A DNA stretch of 64,000 nucleotides from positions 1,116,001 through 1,180,000 of the forward strand of contig NZ_PDJQ01000001.1 in assembly GCF_002563855.1 (NCBI RefSeq). Reading direction: 5' to 3'. The position numbers were made by a program, and so were the translations under genes. Source of the stretch: Tepidiforma thermophila (lineage in GTDB: Bacteria > Chloroflexota > Dehalococcoidia > Tepidiformales > Tepidiformaceae). Below are positions 1 to 8,410 of this stretch, piece after piece. Below the pieces are notes generated by a model, which saw nothing but the letters and a program-made list of their open reading frames with translations, was not told the origin of the DNA and did no database searches. Positions within the stretch are counted from its first letter, which is position 1. The number at the start of each line of letters is the position of its first letter.

Positions 1-171
1 GGCGGCCAGCTCCACCGCGATCCGACCAGTCCCGCACCCAACCTCCAGCACCGGCCGGTCGGTCCGCCCCGCGTACGCCAGCCAGAGGTCGATGTCGTCG
101 CGGAAGCCCTCGTGGATCGCGTCGTAGAAGGCCGCATCTGCGCCGTAGGGGTCGTGCTGCACCCTCCGCAT
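1..171 (-). CDS. Class I SAM-dependent methyltransferase (partial, 3' end outside window)
   Basis: Only the first 57 codons are in the window; the gene continues past base 1. The N-terminus contains VLEVGCGTGRIAVELA, a textbook motif I (glycine-rich SAM-binding loop) of Rossmann-fold methyltransferases, preceded by a helical segment with FYDAI and DLWL typical of small-molecule methyltransferases. The ATG is preceded by a GGGGAG ribosome binding site a few bases upstream. It lies 29 bases downstream of the crotonase stop on the same strand, so it may be the last gene of that operon. The substrate cannot be told from this fragment. Confidence 0.8.
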   Translation of the reverse strand, partial: MRRVQHDPYGADAAFYDAIHEGFRDDIDLWLAYAGRTDRPVLEVGCGTGRIAVELAA

Positions 172-200
172 TCTCCCCGCAGGTCCGTTCCCTGTCGAAC

Positions 201-998
201 CTACCGCCCGCCCCGCTCCTGCGCGAGCAGCCGCGCCAGCACGAGGTAGTCCGGGTCGCTGTGCGTCACGTGGACAGGCACCATCGCCTCAGTCAGGGCC
301 GCACACGTGCTCTTCGTCACCGCCAGCGCGACCGGGTCCTTCGCCAGCAGCTGCCGCGCCAGCTCCCGCGCCGCCGTCACTGCGCCCCCATCCGGCACCA
401 CCCGGTTCACGAACCCCCACGCCGCAGCCTGCTCCGCGGTGAACCGGTCGCACGTCATCACCAGTTCCCGCGTCCGCGCCGGGCCCAGCTCCCGCATCAG
501 CCGCGGCAGCGCGTTCCACGTCAGCGGAATCTCGAGGTCCACCTCCGGGATCGAAAACCACGCCGAAACCGCCGCAATCCGCAGGTCGAGGCACGCCAGC
601 AGCACCACAGCTCCGCCGATCGCCAGCCCGTTCACCGCACCGATCGTCACCTGCGGCAGCCCTTCGAGCGCCGCCGCCGTACGGTTCCCCTGCATCGCAC
701 GCAGCCGCTCCCGCAGCGGCGACCGCTCCGCCCCCAGCGCTGCCAGCGGCGGCCGGTTCGGGTCCGACGTGCTCCCTCCGAGGTCGGCACCCGCTGAAAA
801 CGCCCGCCCTGCGCCGGTCACGATCACCACCCGCGTCTCCGCATCGTCGGCCAGCTCCCGGCAGGCCTCCTGCAGCTCCCGGTGCATCCGCCCGCTGATC
901 GCGTTCAGCTTCTCCGGCCGGTTCAGCGTGATGGTCGCCAGCCCCGGCAGCTCTCCGTCCCGCTCCAGTGTGATGGTCTCGAACCCCTCCGCACCCAT
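201..998 (-). CDS. Enoyl-CoA hydratase/isomerase (crotonase) family protein
   Basis: A 265-residue crotonase-fold protein, the usual family length. It opens with a beta-rich segment followed by TLNRPEKLNAIS, and has the oxyanion-hole segment FSAGADLG and the second hole strand GLAIGGAVVLLACLDLRIA. The region that normally carries the catalytic glutamates and a PGxGG turn reads PEVDLEIPLTW, so hydratase chemistry is not assured; isomerase, lyase or thioesterase activity is possible. The ATG is in a TGATG junction with the stop of the upstream SDR gene, a one-base overlap that implies translational coupling. Together they look like part of an acyl-CoA degradation operon. Confidence 0.88.
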   Translation of the reverse strand: MGAEGFETITLERDGELPGLATITLNRPEKLNAISGRMHRELQEACRELADDAETRVVIVTGAGRAFSAGADLGGSTSDPNRPPLAALGAERSPLRERLRAMQGNRTAAALEGLPQVTIGAVNGLAIGGAVVLLACLDLRIAAVSAWFSIPEVDLEIPLTWNALPRLMRELGPARTRELVMTCDRFTAEQAAAWGFVNRVVPDGGAVTAARELARQLLAKDPVALAVTKSTCAALTEAMVPVHVTHSDPDYLVLARLLAQERGGR

Positions 999-1753
999 CA
1001 GTACGGCCGCACCTCGCGCGCGTAATCCCGCCCCCCGCGCACCGTCACCCGCATAATCGCCCCTGCCCGCGAGTCGTCCTCGATCAGTTCGATCACCCCC
1101 GCCGCCACGTCCTCCGGCTGGAGGATGCCGCCCACCAGCTTCGCCACCTCCTCCACCCGCGCATCCCCGGCCCGGCGCACCAGCGGCGTATCCGTGAACG
1201 TCGGGCAGATGGCGTTCACCCGGATCCGGTCCTGCTCCGCGAGGTACGCCAGCGACCGCGTGAAGTTCACCACCCCCGCCTTCGACGCCGCATACACCGG
1301 CGAATCCGGCATCGGCAGCAGCCCGCCCATCGACGCCGTATTGATGATCACGCCGCCCCGCCCGCTTCGCCGCATCTCCCGCACCGCGATCCGCGTGCCG
1401 TCGATGACCGCAATCAGGTTGATTTCGATGATCCGCTGCCACGGCCCCGGGTCATCAGCAAACAGGTCTTCCCCGGCGATTCCCGCGTTGTTGAACACGA
1501 TGTCCAGCGCGCCCCAGTGCTCGTAGGCGCACGCCATCGCTCCCGCAAGGTCCTCGGTCAGGGTCACGTCGCACCGCCGGGCAATCGCCATGCCCCCCGC
1601 CTTCGCTGCAAGGTCCGCGGTCTCCCGCGCCCCTGCCTCGTCGATGTCCGCCACAATCACCCTCGCGCCCCGCCGGGCCAGCTCCAGCACCGTCGCCCGC
1701 CCGATGCCGGACCCGCCGCCCGTCACGACCGCAACCTTCCCGTCAATCTCCAT
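998..1753 (-). CDS. SDR family NAD(P)-dependent oxidoreductase
   Basis: A 251-residue classical short-chain dehydrogenase. TGGGSGIG near the N-terminus is the dinucleotide-binding loop, the aspartate in VADID after strand beta-2 favours NAD over NADP, NNAG is the structural motif, and the catalytic Ser, Tyr and Lys are in NTASMGG and VYAASKAG. I placed the start at the ATG preceded by GGAGGG six bases upstream; a start 17 codons further up lacks a ribosome site. It is followed directly by the crotonase. A 3-hydroxyacyl-CoA dehydrogenase or alcohol dehydrogenase role in the same pathway is an inference from that pairing. Confidence 0.9.
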   Translation of the reverse strand: MEIDGKVAVVTGGGSGIGRATVLELARRGARVIVADIDEAGARETADLAAKAGGMAIARRCDVTLTEDLAGAMACAYEHWGALDIVFNNAGIAGEDLFADDPGPWQRIIEINLIAVIDGTRIAVREMRRSGRGGVIINTASMGGLLPMPDSPVYAASKAGVVNFTRSLAYLAEQDRIRVNAICPTFTDTPLVRRAGDARVEEVAKLVGGILQPEDVAAGVIELIEDDSRAGAIMRVTVRGGRDYAREVRPY

Positions 1754-1857
1754 GCATCCCTCCTGCCGGTCTCCGCCGGCGCACGCCACGGCATTGTAGG
1801 CCACCCGTTCGCCTGCGCGACATCGACACTCCCCGCGCCCTGCCCGAGAATCCTCCC

Positions 1858-2415
1858 GTGCCCATCTACGCTGTCGGCGACAAGGTCCCGCGCATCCACC
1901 CCACCGCCTTCATCGCCCCGACCGCCACCGTCGTCGGCGATGTCACCATCCACGCCGGCGCCTCCATCTGGTACGGCGCCGTCGTCCGCGGCGATACCTC
2001 GTATGTCGTCATCGAACGCGGCGCCAACGTGCAGGACGGCGCCGTCGTCCACAGCCGCGCCGGCAATCCCGCCCTGGTCGGCGAAGAAGTCTCCATCGCC
2101 CACGGCTGCGTCGTCCACGGCGCCACTATCGGCGCCCGCGCGCTCATCGCGAACGGCGCCATCGTGCTCGATGGCGCAACCGTCGGCGAAGGCGCCCTCG
2201 TTGCCGCCGGCGCGGTCGTTGCGCCCGGCACCGTCATCCCCCCGGGCATGCTCGCTGTCGGCGTCCCCGCCGAGGTGAAACGCCCCCTCGCCGGCACCCC
2301 CGCCGAGGAATGGGTCCGCACCGGCCCCGAGCGCTACGCCATGCTTACCGCGCTCCACCGCGCCGGCGTCCGCGAACTCAACCGCGCCGATGTTCCCCCG
2401 CCCGCCGAGGCCTGA
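1858..2415 (+). CDS. Gamma-carbonic-anhydrase-like hexapeptide-repeat protein
   Basis: A 185-residue left-handed parallel beta-helix protein of the YrdA/CaiE/gamma carbonic anhydrase group. Successive hexapeptide turns run from about residue 12 to 150. WYGAVVRGD and the histidines in DGAVVHS and AHGCVVHG fit the zinc ligands of gamma carbonic anhydrases, although many members have no proven anhydrase activity. It starts with GTG, and a weak GAGAAT box lies six bases before the start with no clear ribosome site, so it may be leaderless. It is divergent from the SDR gene and ends seven bases before a convergent small gene. Confidence 0.88.
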   Translation: MPIYAVGDKVPRIHPTAFIAPTATVVGDVTIHAGASIWYGAVVRGDTSYVVIERGANVQDGAVVHSRAGNPALVGEEVSIAHGCVVHGATIGARALIANGAIVLDGATVGEGALVAAGAVVAPGTVIPPGMLAVGVPAEVKRPLAGTPAEEWVRTGPERYAMLTALHRAGVRELNRADVPPPAEA

Positions 2416-2422
2416 CGCCGCC

Positions 2423-2641
2423 TCACAGCTTCAGCCCGAGCAGCTCCCGCGTCACCGTCCCGTCCGCGTGCACCGTAACGTGCACCCACGTGATCCGCAG
2501 CTTCACCTTCCGCTTGCCCGTCTCGACCCACACCTCATCGCCCTTCTCCCACCGGTAATCCGAGTCGATTGTGCAGTAGTGCTCGCCCTTGCTCCCGCTG
2601 AACGGGTCGGCCTCATAGAACGACGTCTTCACCGCGTCCAC
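2423..2641 (-). CDS. Small hypothetical protein, 72 residues
   Basis: A short, charged soluble protein that I do not recognise. It looks real because its codon use matches the neighbours and the composition is balanced (DYRWEKGDEVWVETG, then beta-strand-like KRKVKLRITWVHVTVH). It may form a small beta-barrel. The GTG start is the only usable one, because an in-frame TAG lies 13 codons upstream; GGAGAAGGA is present but rather far (15 bases) from the GTG. It follows the chemoreceptor on the same strand but is separated from it by two large hairpins, so it probably has its own transcript. Confidence 0.6.
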   Translation of the reverse strand: MDAVKTSFYEADPFSGSKGEHYCTIDSDYRWEKGDEVWVETGKRKVKLRITWVHVTVHADGTVTRELLGLKL

Positions 2642-2710
2642 CTCGTTGCGAACGATTCCTTCTCCGCGAGCCTACCCGCTTGCCCGCCAGCGCTGAAGCG
2701 CCCGCAAACC

Positions 2711-2742
2711 AGCGCCGGGGCGCTGCGCAGCGCCCCGGCGCT
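2711..2742. repeat. Perfect 32-base palindrome
   Basis: The sequence between these positions equals its own reverse complement over all 32 bases, a 14-bp stem around a central GCGC. It lies just past the 3' end of the chemoreceptor gene and before the small gene at 2423. It has no T-tract on either side. It could fold into a very stable hairpin acting as an mRNA 3' end or protecting the transcript, or it could be a dyad bound by a protein. Confidence 0.8.
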
Positions 2743-2748
2743 CTGCCT

Positions 2749-2784
2749 GCCGGGCCCGGGCCAGGGGGGCCACCCGGGCCCGGC
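2749..2784 (-). terminator. Stem-loop downstream of the chemoreceptor gene
   Basis: A 12-bp perfect GC-only stem (2749-2760 with 2773-2784) encloses a 12-base loop, 13 bases after the chemoreceptor stop codon on the minus strand. No U-tract follows, so it is at best a GC-stabilised transcript end or a pause site. Together with the adjacent 32-base palindrome it makes a double hairpin. Confidence 0.5.
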
Positions 2785-2796
2785 CGAAGCAACTCC

Positions 2797-4794
2797 TTAG
2801 GCCAGGCGGAACTTTCCTGCCGCGGCCGCCAGCGCGTTCGCCAGCTCCCGCATCTGGCTCGCCGTTGCGGCCAGCTCCTGCGCCTGCGCCGAGAGCTCCT
2901 CCGTCGAAGCCGAAACCTCTTCCGCCGACGCGCTGGTCTCTTCGCCCGCCGCCGAAATCTGGAGGATCGCCTCCGTCACCTTCGAGGTGCCCGCGGCCAT
3001 CTCGCCCGCGCCCTGCGCCGAATCGCGCGCCAGCTCCGCAATCTGCTGCGCCGAGCTCACGATCCGCCCCGCGCCGGCTGCCAGCCCCTGCACGTCCCGC
3101 GCAATCTGCTGCATCCGCGCGGCCGATTGCTCCACCGTCCCAATAATCGCCTGGAGCGCCTGCCCGGCCTCGCCCGTAATCCGCTGGCCCTCCTGCACAT
3201 CCCGCACGCCGGCGGCCATCGCCTCGACGGCCTCGCGGGTGCCTTGCTGCACCTTCGCGATCAGGTCCGCGATCTCTTTGGTCGAGGCGCTCGACCGCTC
3301 TGCCAGCGACCGCACGTTCTCGGCCACCACCGCGAAGCCGCGCCCCTGCTCGCCGGCCCGCGCGGCCTCGATCGCCGCATTCAGCGCCAGCAGGTTCGTC
3401 TGGGATGCAATCTCGTCGATCGTTTTCACGATGTCGCCGATCTGCTGCCCGTACTCGCCGAGCTGGTCCACCGTCTTCGAGGCGCGCTCCACCGCCGCGG
3501 CAATCGACGCCATCGCTGCCACGGCCTGCCGGACCGCAGCCTGGCCCTGCTCGGCGGCCCGGCGCGACTCCTCCGCGGCCTCCGCAACCTCGCCCGAGGC
3601 CTTCGCAACGAGCTGGATCCGCTCGCCCATCTCCGCCGCTTCGTCGCGCGACTGCCCCGCGGCCGCCGCCGACTCCTGCGCACCCGCCGCCACCTGCTGC
3701 GAGCCGCTCGCCACCCGCTCCACCTGCCGCGCGCTCTCCTGCGAGAGGGAGGAGAGGGAGACCGTCGAGCGCGTCACCTCGTTGATCGCGGTCGCGATCT
3801 GCCCAGTGGCCGCCGCCATCTGGTCGCTCGCCTCACTGAGCTGGCCGGCCGCACCGAGGATCGCCTCCGCGTTCTGCTTCACCTGGCCCACCAGCCCGCG
3901 CAGGTTCCCGACCATCCGGTGCAGGGCGTTGCCGAGCGCGTCGTCGTGGCCGCGCGGCCGCACCTCGGCCCGCAGGTCGCCGTCCGCAACCTGCTCCGCC
4001 ACGCCCACCATCTCTTTCAGGTAGACGGTCATGTCACCGAATGCCTGTGCCGCCTCGCCGAGCTCATCCTTCGAGCGGACCGCGACTTCCACCTGGACAT
4101 TCCCCCGCGCGATCGACCGCGCCGCGTCCCGCACCTCGCGCGCCGTCCGCGCCATCGACCGCGCCAGCCAGATCGCCAGCGCCAGTCCGGCCGCAGCCGC
4201 CCCAACCGTCAGCCCGATGAGCAGCGTCCGTGCCGTTGCCGTTGCCGACTTGGCCGCGTCCAGTGATTCCGTCGCGTGCGCGACCTTTTCGTCAGCGACT
4301 AAGTCGAGCTCTTGGTTCATCTGGCTGACGAGATCCATCATTGTGGAGTTCTGTTGCCTCGCCTCGGCTACCTTTCCGGCAGCCAAGAGGTCGAGCACCT
4401 GCGTGCGCTTGGCGATTACCTCGTCGACCTTAGCCTCAACAGCCTTCCAGCGGGCTTCGTCTCCAGAATCGATAAATGTCTGGTGATAGTCGCTAGATGC
4501 CTTTTTTGCCGCTCTCATAGCCTCGCGAGAAGCGTCGATCAGCGTCTGGCGCTTCACCGGATCTTCCTCAAGAAACGCGCGGAGCATATCGCGGGCGCTT
4601 TTAATCATGTACTCGTTGGTGACGAGCGAGTACTTGACGCTCAGCAGATCCTCCCGGTACAGGTCCTCCGTCCGCTGTCCGGCAGCCTGGACCTGTACTA
4701 TGCCGATACCTGCCACGGCCGCATTGAGCGCCAGCACCACGCCGAACGCCAGCAGCAGCTTCACCTGTACCCGCAGGTTCGAGAACCAGGACAT
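2797..4794 (-). CDS. Methyl-accepting chemotaxis protein
   Basis: A 665-residue chemoreceptor. A membrane helix at about 12-35 and a second at about 190-211 bracket an extracytoplasmic four-helix-bundle sensor. A HAMP domain follows (about 212-263), with a second HAMP-like stretch around 262-315, then the long cytoplasmic coiled coil. The signalling hairpin near residues 458-495 contains [19 protein letters not shown] and [12 protein letters not shown], the segments that contact CheA and CheW. There is no C-terminal CheR-tethering peptide. The ATG has GGAGGG seven bases upstream. Bases 4300-4660, encoding residues about 45-165 of the sensor, are only about 50-60 % GC, unlike the rest of the gene. 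The ligand is unknown and no other chemotaxis gene lies nearby. Confidence 0.95.
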   Translation of the reverse strand: MSWFSNLRVQVKLLLAFGVVLALNAAVAGIGIVQVQAAGQRTEDLYREDLLSVKYSLVTNEYMIKSARDMLRAFLEEDPVKRQTLIDASREAMRAAKKASSDYHQTFIDSGDEARWKAVEAKVDEVIAKRTQVLDLLAAGKVAEARQQNSTMMDLVSQMNQELDLVADEKVAHATESLDAAKSATATARTLLIGLTVGAAAAGLALAIWLARSMARTAREVRDAARSIARGNVQVEVAVRSKDELGEAAQAFGDMTVYLKEMVGVAEQVADGDLRAEVRPRGHDDALGNALHRMVGNLRGLVGQVKQNAEAILGAAGQLSEASDQMAAATGQIATAINEVTRSTVSLSSLSQESARQVERVASGSQQVAAGAQESAAAAGQSRDEAAEMGERIQLVAKASGEVAEAAEESRRAAEQGQAAVRQAVAAMASIAAAVERASKTVDQLGEYGQQIGDIVKTIDEIASQTNLLALNAAIEAARAGEQGRGFAVVAENVRSLAERSSASTKEIADLIAKVQQGTREAVEAMAAGVRDVQEGQRITGEAGQALQAIIGTVEQSAARMQQIARDVQGLAAGAGRIVSSAQQIAELARDSAQGAGEMAAGTSKVTEAILQISAAGEETSASAEEVSASTEELSAQAQELAATASQMRELANALAAAAGKFRLA

Positions 4795-4818
4795 TTCTTC
4801 CCTCCATGAATCCGATAG

Positions 4819-4857
4819 AACTTCCCTATCGCTGGTTGATCATGTTATTGGGAAGTT
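4819..4857. promoter_or_regulatory. Inverted repeat upstream of the chemoreceptor gene
   Basis: AACTTCCC at 4819-4826 and GGGAAGTT at 4850-4857 form an 8-bp inverted repeat with a 23-base AT-richer spacer, 25 bases before the chemoreceptor start. Its position across the likely promoter fits an operator, but no regulator is known to bind it. Confidence 0.35.
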
Positions 4858-4862
4858 TTCTT

Positions 4863-4888
4863 GGAAAACAAATCGGGCAATCCCCGAT
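4863..4888 (-). terminator. Intrinsic terminator of the mnh operon
   Basis: Read on the minus strand, ATCGGG pairs with CCCGAT around a five-base loop and is followed by TTGTTTTCC, a short stem with a U-rich tail. It begins 30 bases after the mnhG stop codon, exactly where the long antiporter transcript should end, and lies before the chemoreceptor promoter region. Confidence 0.65.
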
Positions 4889-4917
4889 CTGAGGCTCGTG
4901 CAGCCCCAATCGGCCCC

Positions 4918-5367
4918 TCAGGTGGCTGGCGGCGTTCCCTGGTCGGCAATCGGGGCATCCGCCCCCCGCCGCGTCGCGCGCCCCGGCGCCAGCCGCTCCT
5001 CCCCCAAAAGCTCCTGCATCGACGCCAGCGCGTGCGCACGCTCGTTGTACCGCCCCCGCAGCTCATCCCGCACCGACCCCTCCCACAGCGGCACCCCCAG
5101 GAAGTACGCCGCCCGCCCCAGCAGGTGCGCCGCGACCGGTGCCGTCATCGCAATGAAAACCGCCGCCGCAATCACCCGCGTCGTCACCGCCAGCTCGCCG
5201 AACTCCACCGCTGCCGCCGCCAGCAGCAGCCCAACCCCCAGCGTCGCCGCCTTCGTCGTCGCCTGCATTCGCGTGAACAGGTCCGGCATCCGCAGAATCC
5301 CCAGCGCCGCCACGAACATCAGCCCCGAACCGGCCACCAGCAGCACCGCCACCACCGCGTCAGCCAT
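4918..5367 (-). CDS. mnhG: Na+/H+ antiporter (Mrp) subunit G
   Basis: A 149-residue membrane protein, last gene of the Mrp operon. Three hydrophobic helices occupy roughly residues 3-25, 35-57 and 65-85, and the conserved stretch GILRMPDLFTRMQATTKAATLG is the MnhG/PhaG signature. The C-terminal 50 residues are a hydrophilic tail (SVRDELRGRYNERAHAL). I used the ATG that has GGAGGAG upstream; it overlaps the end of mnhF by eight bases. MnhG is a small subunit needed for assembly of the antiporter complex in the cytoplasmic membrane. Confidence 0.92.
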   Translation of the reverse strand: MADAVVAVLLVAGSGLMFVAALGILRMPDLFTRMQATTKAATLGVGLLLAAAAVEFGELAVTTRVIAAAVFIAMTAPVAAHLLGRAAYFLGVPLWEGSVRDELRGRYNERAHALASMQELLGEERLAPGRATRRGADAPIADQGTPPAT

Positions 5368-5659
5368 CGCGCCGCTCCTCCGGGTGGCTCCCCTTCTCGA
5401 TGTAGTACGCAAACGCCGTCGTCGCCAGGAACGTCACCAGCGTCAGCACAATCCCAACATCGAGGTACGCGGTCCTGCCCGTCGCAATCGCATACACCGT
5501 CAGCAGTCCGAGCCCCTGGATGGTCAGCAGGTCCAGCGCCACCACCCGGTCCGGCAGGCTAGGCCCCCGCACCAGCCGGTAGCCCGCCATCGCCGCGCCG
5601 CCGCACAGCAGCGCCACCGCAATCACCTCCGCGAGGCTGCCATCGAGCACCCCGGTCAT
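5360..5659 (-). CDS. mnhF: Na+/H+ antiporter (Mrp) subunit F
   Basis: A 99-residue protein with three predicted membrane helices and the MnhF/PhaF signature RGPSLPDRVVALDLL at about residues 33-47. The ATG overlaps the mnhE stop as ATGA, and its 3' end overlaps mnhG. MnhF is one of the small hydrophobic subunits of the Mrp complex, which exports Na+ in exchange for H+ and supports alkaline pH and salt tolerance. Confidence 0.93.
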   Translation of the reverse strand: MTGVLDGSLAEVIAVALLCGGAAMAGYRLVRGPSLPDRVVALDLLTIQGLGLLTVYAIATGRTAYLDVGIVLTLVTFLATTAFAYYIEKGSHPEERRDG

Positions 5660-6123
5660 TCCACCAGCTCCTTCACCCGCCGTTCGAACCCTTCCTTCTG
5701 CTCCCGCCGGAACGCCTCCGCGTCGCGCACCCACATCCCGTGCACGTAGAGCGTCTTCCGGTCCTCCGAAACATCGAGCGCCAGCGTCCCCGGCGTCAGC
5801 GTCATCACCACCGCGAACAGCGCGATCGGGCCGTCGCCCTCCAGGTCGAGCGGGATGCCCACCACACCCGGCGCGATCGGCGGCTTCGGCGACAGCACAT
5901 CCCGTGTCACCCGCAGGTTCGCCTTAACGAGCTCGACCAGGAAGAACACCGCAAACGCCGCGACCTGCCGCGCTTTCCGCAGGTAGTCCGTCCCGGCCCC
6001 GCCGAGGAAGACGAGCACCCCGAGCCCGATCGCCATCCCGACGGCAAGCTGCGTCCCGGAGACCACCCCGCTCAGCGCCGCCCACGCGCCGCCCAGCAGC
6101 AAAATCCAGAGCAGACCTTTCAT
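5656..6123 (-). CDS. mnhE: Na+/H+ antiporter (Mrp) subunit E
   Basis: A 155-residue protein. Two or three membrane helices in the first 65 residues are followed by VELVKANLRVTRDVLSP, a hallmark of MnhE, and by the soluble domain with LTPGTLALDV and LYVHGMWV. The length matches the family (about 155-165). It starts with an ATG four bases inside the end of mnhD and overlaps mnhF by four bases. Confidence 0.94.
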   Translation of the reverse strand: MKGLLWILLLGGAWAALSGVVSGTQLAVGMAIGLGVLVFLGGAGTDYLRKARQVAAFAVFFLVELVKANLRVTRDVLSPKPPIAPGVVGIPLDLEGDGPIALFAVVMTLTPGTLALDVSEDRKTLYVHGMWVRDAEAFRREQKEGFERRVKELVE

Positions 6124-7610
6124 TCTGCGCCTCCCAGCACGGCGTCGATGTACCCCTGGCGGTCGAACAGCTGCTCGCCGGCCATCGCCATCGGCCGCCA
6201 CCACCACTCCGCCCCCACCCCCATAGCCACGGCCAGCGCCGCAAACGCCAGCACCGGCACCCACGAGGCTGCCCCGACCGTCCCCTCGCTGACCGCCCCC
6301 GCCGGCCCCGGCTTCAGGAACGCCTCCGTCCAGATCTTCACCATCGAGAAGAGCGTCAGCAGCCCCACCCCGAGCATCACCCCGGCCGCCGCGTACTCCC
6401 GCGTCTCGATCGCCGCCCGCACCATGATGAACTTCGCAAAGAAGCCCGAGAGCGGCGGCACCCCGGCCAGGCTCATCGCGGAGATGAAGAACGTCGCCGC
6501 CAGCCACGGGTGCGCCCGCGCCAGCCCGCCCAGGTCCTTCAGCTCATAGCTTCCCCGCAGCCGCCGCACCACCCCTGCAATGAAGAAGAGGTTCGTCTTC
6601 GCAATGATGTTGTGCACCATGTAGAACAGCGCCCCGCCCAGCGCCAGCGGCGTCGCCAGCGCCAGCCCCATCGTCATGTAGCCGATCTGGCTGATGATGT
6701 GGAACGAGAGAATCCGCTTCATATCCTGGTGCGCGGCCGCCCCCAGCACCCCGCTCACCATCGTCGCCGCCGATATCCAGAACAGCAGCTCCCGCGTGTA
6801 CCCGGTGTCCTGCGTGAACACCAGCGTGAACACCCGCAGCAGCGCATACACGCCCACCTTCGTCAGCAGCCCCGCGAACAGCGCGGCCACCGGCGCCGGC
6901 GCCACGTGGTACGACGCCGGCAGCCAGAAGTAGAGCGGAAACACCGCCGCCTTCAGCCCGAACGCCACCAGGAACAGCATCGCCACCACCGTGTAGTACC
7001 GGGCCTCGTCGCTGTCCGCCGCAATCCGCAACGCCAGGTCCGCAAGATTCAGCGTTCCCGCCGCCCCGTACAGCAGGCCGATGCCCGAGAGGAACATCAC
7101 CGACCCCACGAGGTTCAGCGCCACGTACTTCATCCCCGCCTCGAACTGCGGCCGCTCGCCGCCGATCACCAGCAGCACGAACGACGCCATCAGCATCACT
7201 TCGAACCAGACGTACAGGTTGAAGATGTCCCCCGCCAGGAACGCCCCGCTCACCCCCATCAGCAGCACCTGGATGAACGCGTAGTACCCCGCCCGCAGCC
7301 GCCCCTGGTCCACCACCCGGAACGAGTACACCGTCGCCGCCAGTCCGACAGCACCGGTCACCACCACCATCACCGCCGCGAGCATGTCCGCCACCAGCAC
7401 GATCCCGAACGGCGCCGGCCAGCCGCCCACCTCCAGCACGTGGATGCCCTCCCGCCATGTCCACGCCAGCAGCCCAATCGCCGCAGCCAGCAGCCCCGCA
7501 CTGCCCGCCAGCCCGATCGGCGCCTGCCACCGCGGCCGCCCGAGCGTCAGCATCCCGGCGATCGCGGCGCACAGCGGAAGCACGACCGGGAGTGCCACGA
7601 GCAGGCTCAT
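6120..7610 (-). CDS. mnhD: Na+/H+ antiporter (Mrp) subunit D
   Basis: A 496-residue, about 14-helix membrane protein homologous to the proton-pumping NuoL/M/N subunits of complex I. The segments ASFVLLVIGGE, a lysine-bearing helix (FGLKAAVFPLYFWLPASYH) and HQDMKRILSFHIISQIGYM are typical of the proton channel half-sites. The ATG overlaps the mnhC stop by four bases. With MnhA it provides the ion translocation path of the antiporter. Confidence 0.95.
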   Translation of the reverse strand: MSLLVALPVVLPLCAAIAGMLTLGRPRWQAPIGLAGSAGLLAAAIGLLAWTWREGIHVLEVGGWPAPFGIVLVADMLAAVMVVVTGAVGLAATVYSFRVVDQGRLRAGYYAFIQVLLMGVSGAFLAGDIFNLYVWFEVMLMASFVLLVIGGERPQFEAGMKYVALNLVGSVMFLSGIGLLYGAAGTLNLADLALRIAADSDEARYYTVVAMLFLVAFGLKAAVFPLYFWLPASYHVAPAPVAALFAGLLTKVGVYALLRVFTLVFTQDTGYTRELLFWISAATMVSGVLGAAAHQDMKRILSFHIISQIGYMTMGLALATPLALGGALFYMVHNIIAKTNLFFIAGVVRRLRGSYELKDLGGLARAHPWLAATFFISAMSLAGVPPLSGFFAKFIMVRAAIETREYAAAGVMLGVGLLTLFSMVKIWTEAFLKPGPAGAVSEGTVGAASWVPVLAFAALAVAMGVGAEWWWRPMAMAGEQLFDRQGYIDAVLGGAE

Positions 7611-7993
7611 CGCTCCTCCTCCGCGGGCACGGCCACCGGCGGTGGCGGCGGCTCCGTCGTCGTCAGCGCGTCGATGTCATCGCTCCCCACCGACCGGTAG
7701 ACCCGGTACGCCAGCACCATCGCGAACGCCTGGATGGCAAACCCGATGACGATGGCCGTGAGGATCATCGCCTGCGGCAGCGGGTCTGCCGTTCCGGCCG
7801 GCAGCACCGTATCGCCCCCGCTGATCAGCGGCGGCTCGCCCCGCACCAGCCCCGCCGCCGTGAAGATGAGCAGGTTCGTCCCGTTCGTCAGCAGCGCCAG
7901 CCCGATCACCACCTGCGCCAGCGTCCTCCGCAGCAGCAGGTACAGCCCGCACGCGTACAGCCAGCCCACCGTCACCGCCAGCAGCAGCTCCAC
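7607..7993 (-). CDS. mnhC: Na+/H+ antiporter (Mrp) subunit C
   Basis: A 128-residue NuoK-like subunit with three membrane helices. LYLLLRRTLAQVVIGLALL followed by NGTNLL, and DPLPQAMILTAIVIGFA, are the conserved MnhC/NuoK stretches. The tail after residue 105 is an acidic and Pro-rich cytoplasmic extension (EPPPPPVAVPAEEER). It starts with GTG behind GGAGGAG; the upstream mnhB stop is three bases away. Confidence 0.94.
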   Translation of the reverse strand: MELLLAVTVGWLYACGLYLLLRRTLAQVVIGLALLTNGTNLLIFTAAGLVRGEPPLISGGDTVLPAGTADPLPQAMILTAIVIGFAIQAFAMVLAYRVYRSVGSDDIDALTTTEPPPPPVAVPAEEER

Positions 7994-7996
7994 CCC

Positions 7997-8410
7997 CTAC
8001 TCCTCCTCCCCCATCAGCGGGATGATTACTGCGAGCGCAACCCCGATCACCACCAGGTACACGCCGGCGTCGAACAGCAGCGGCGTCCCGAGCTTCACTT
8101 CGCCGCCCACGTCGACCGTCACCCACTGTCCCGCCATGAACCCGTCGCCGGCGGCTACCCCTGCGAACGCGCTCGCCAGCGCAATCGCCAGCCCCAGCGG
8201 GATCAGCACCAGCGGCGACACCCGCGTCGCCCGCCAGCCCGCCATTGGCTCAAACGCGACCGACATCAGCACGAACGCCGCCGCCGCCATAATCCCACCG
8301 GCAAACCCGCCGCCCGGGGCATTGTGTCCCCGCCAGAGCAGGTAGAGGCTCGCCATCAGCAGCAGCGACGCCAGCAGCCGCGCCATCGTCCGCAGGATGC
8401 TCGAGTTCAT
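7997..8410 (-). CDS. mnhB: Na+/H+ antiporter (Mrp) subunit B
   Basis: A 137-residue, four-helix membrane subunit. LYLLWRGHNAPGGGFAGG is the diagnostic MnhB motif, and LFDAGVYLVVIGVALAVI closes the protein. The ATG lies in an ATGA overlap with the end of mnhA. It is encoded as its own polypeptide here, in the A-B-C-D-E-F-G order of the seven-gene Mrp type. Confidence 0.95.
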   Translation of the reverse strand: MNSSILRTMARLLASLLLMASLYLLWRGHNAPGGGFAGGIMAAAAFVLMSVAFEPMAGWRATRVSPLVLIPLGLAIALASAFAGVAAGDGFMAGQWVTVDVGGEVKLGTPLLFDAGVYLVVIGVALAVIIPLMGEEE

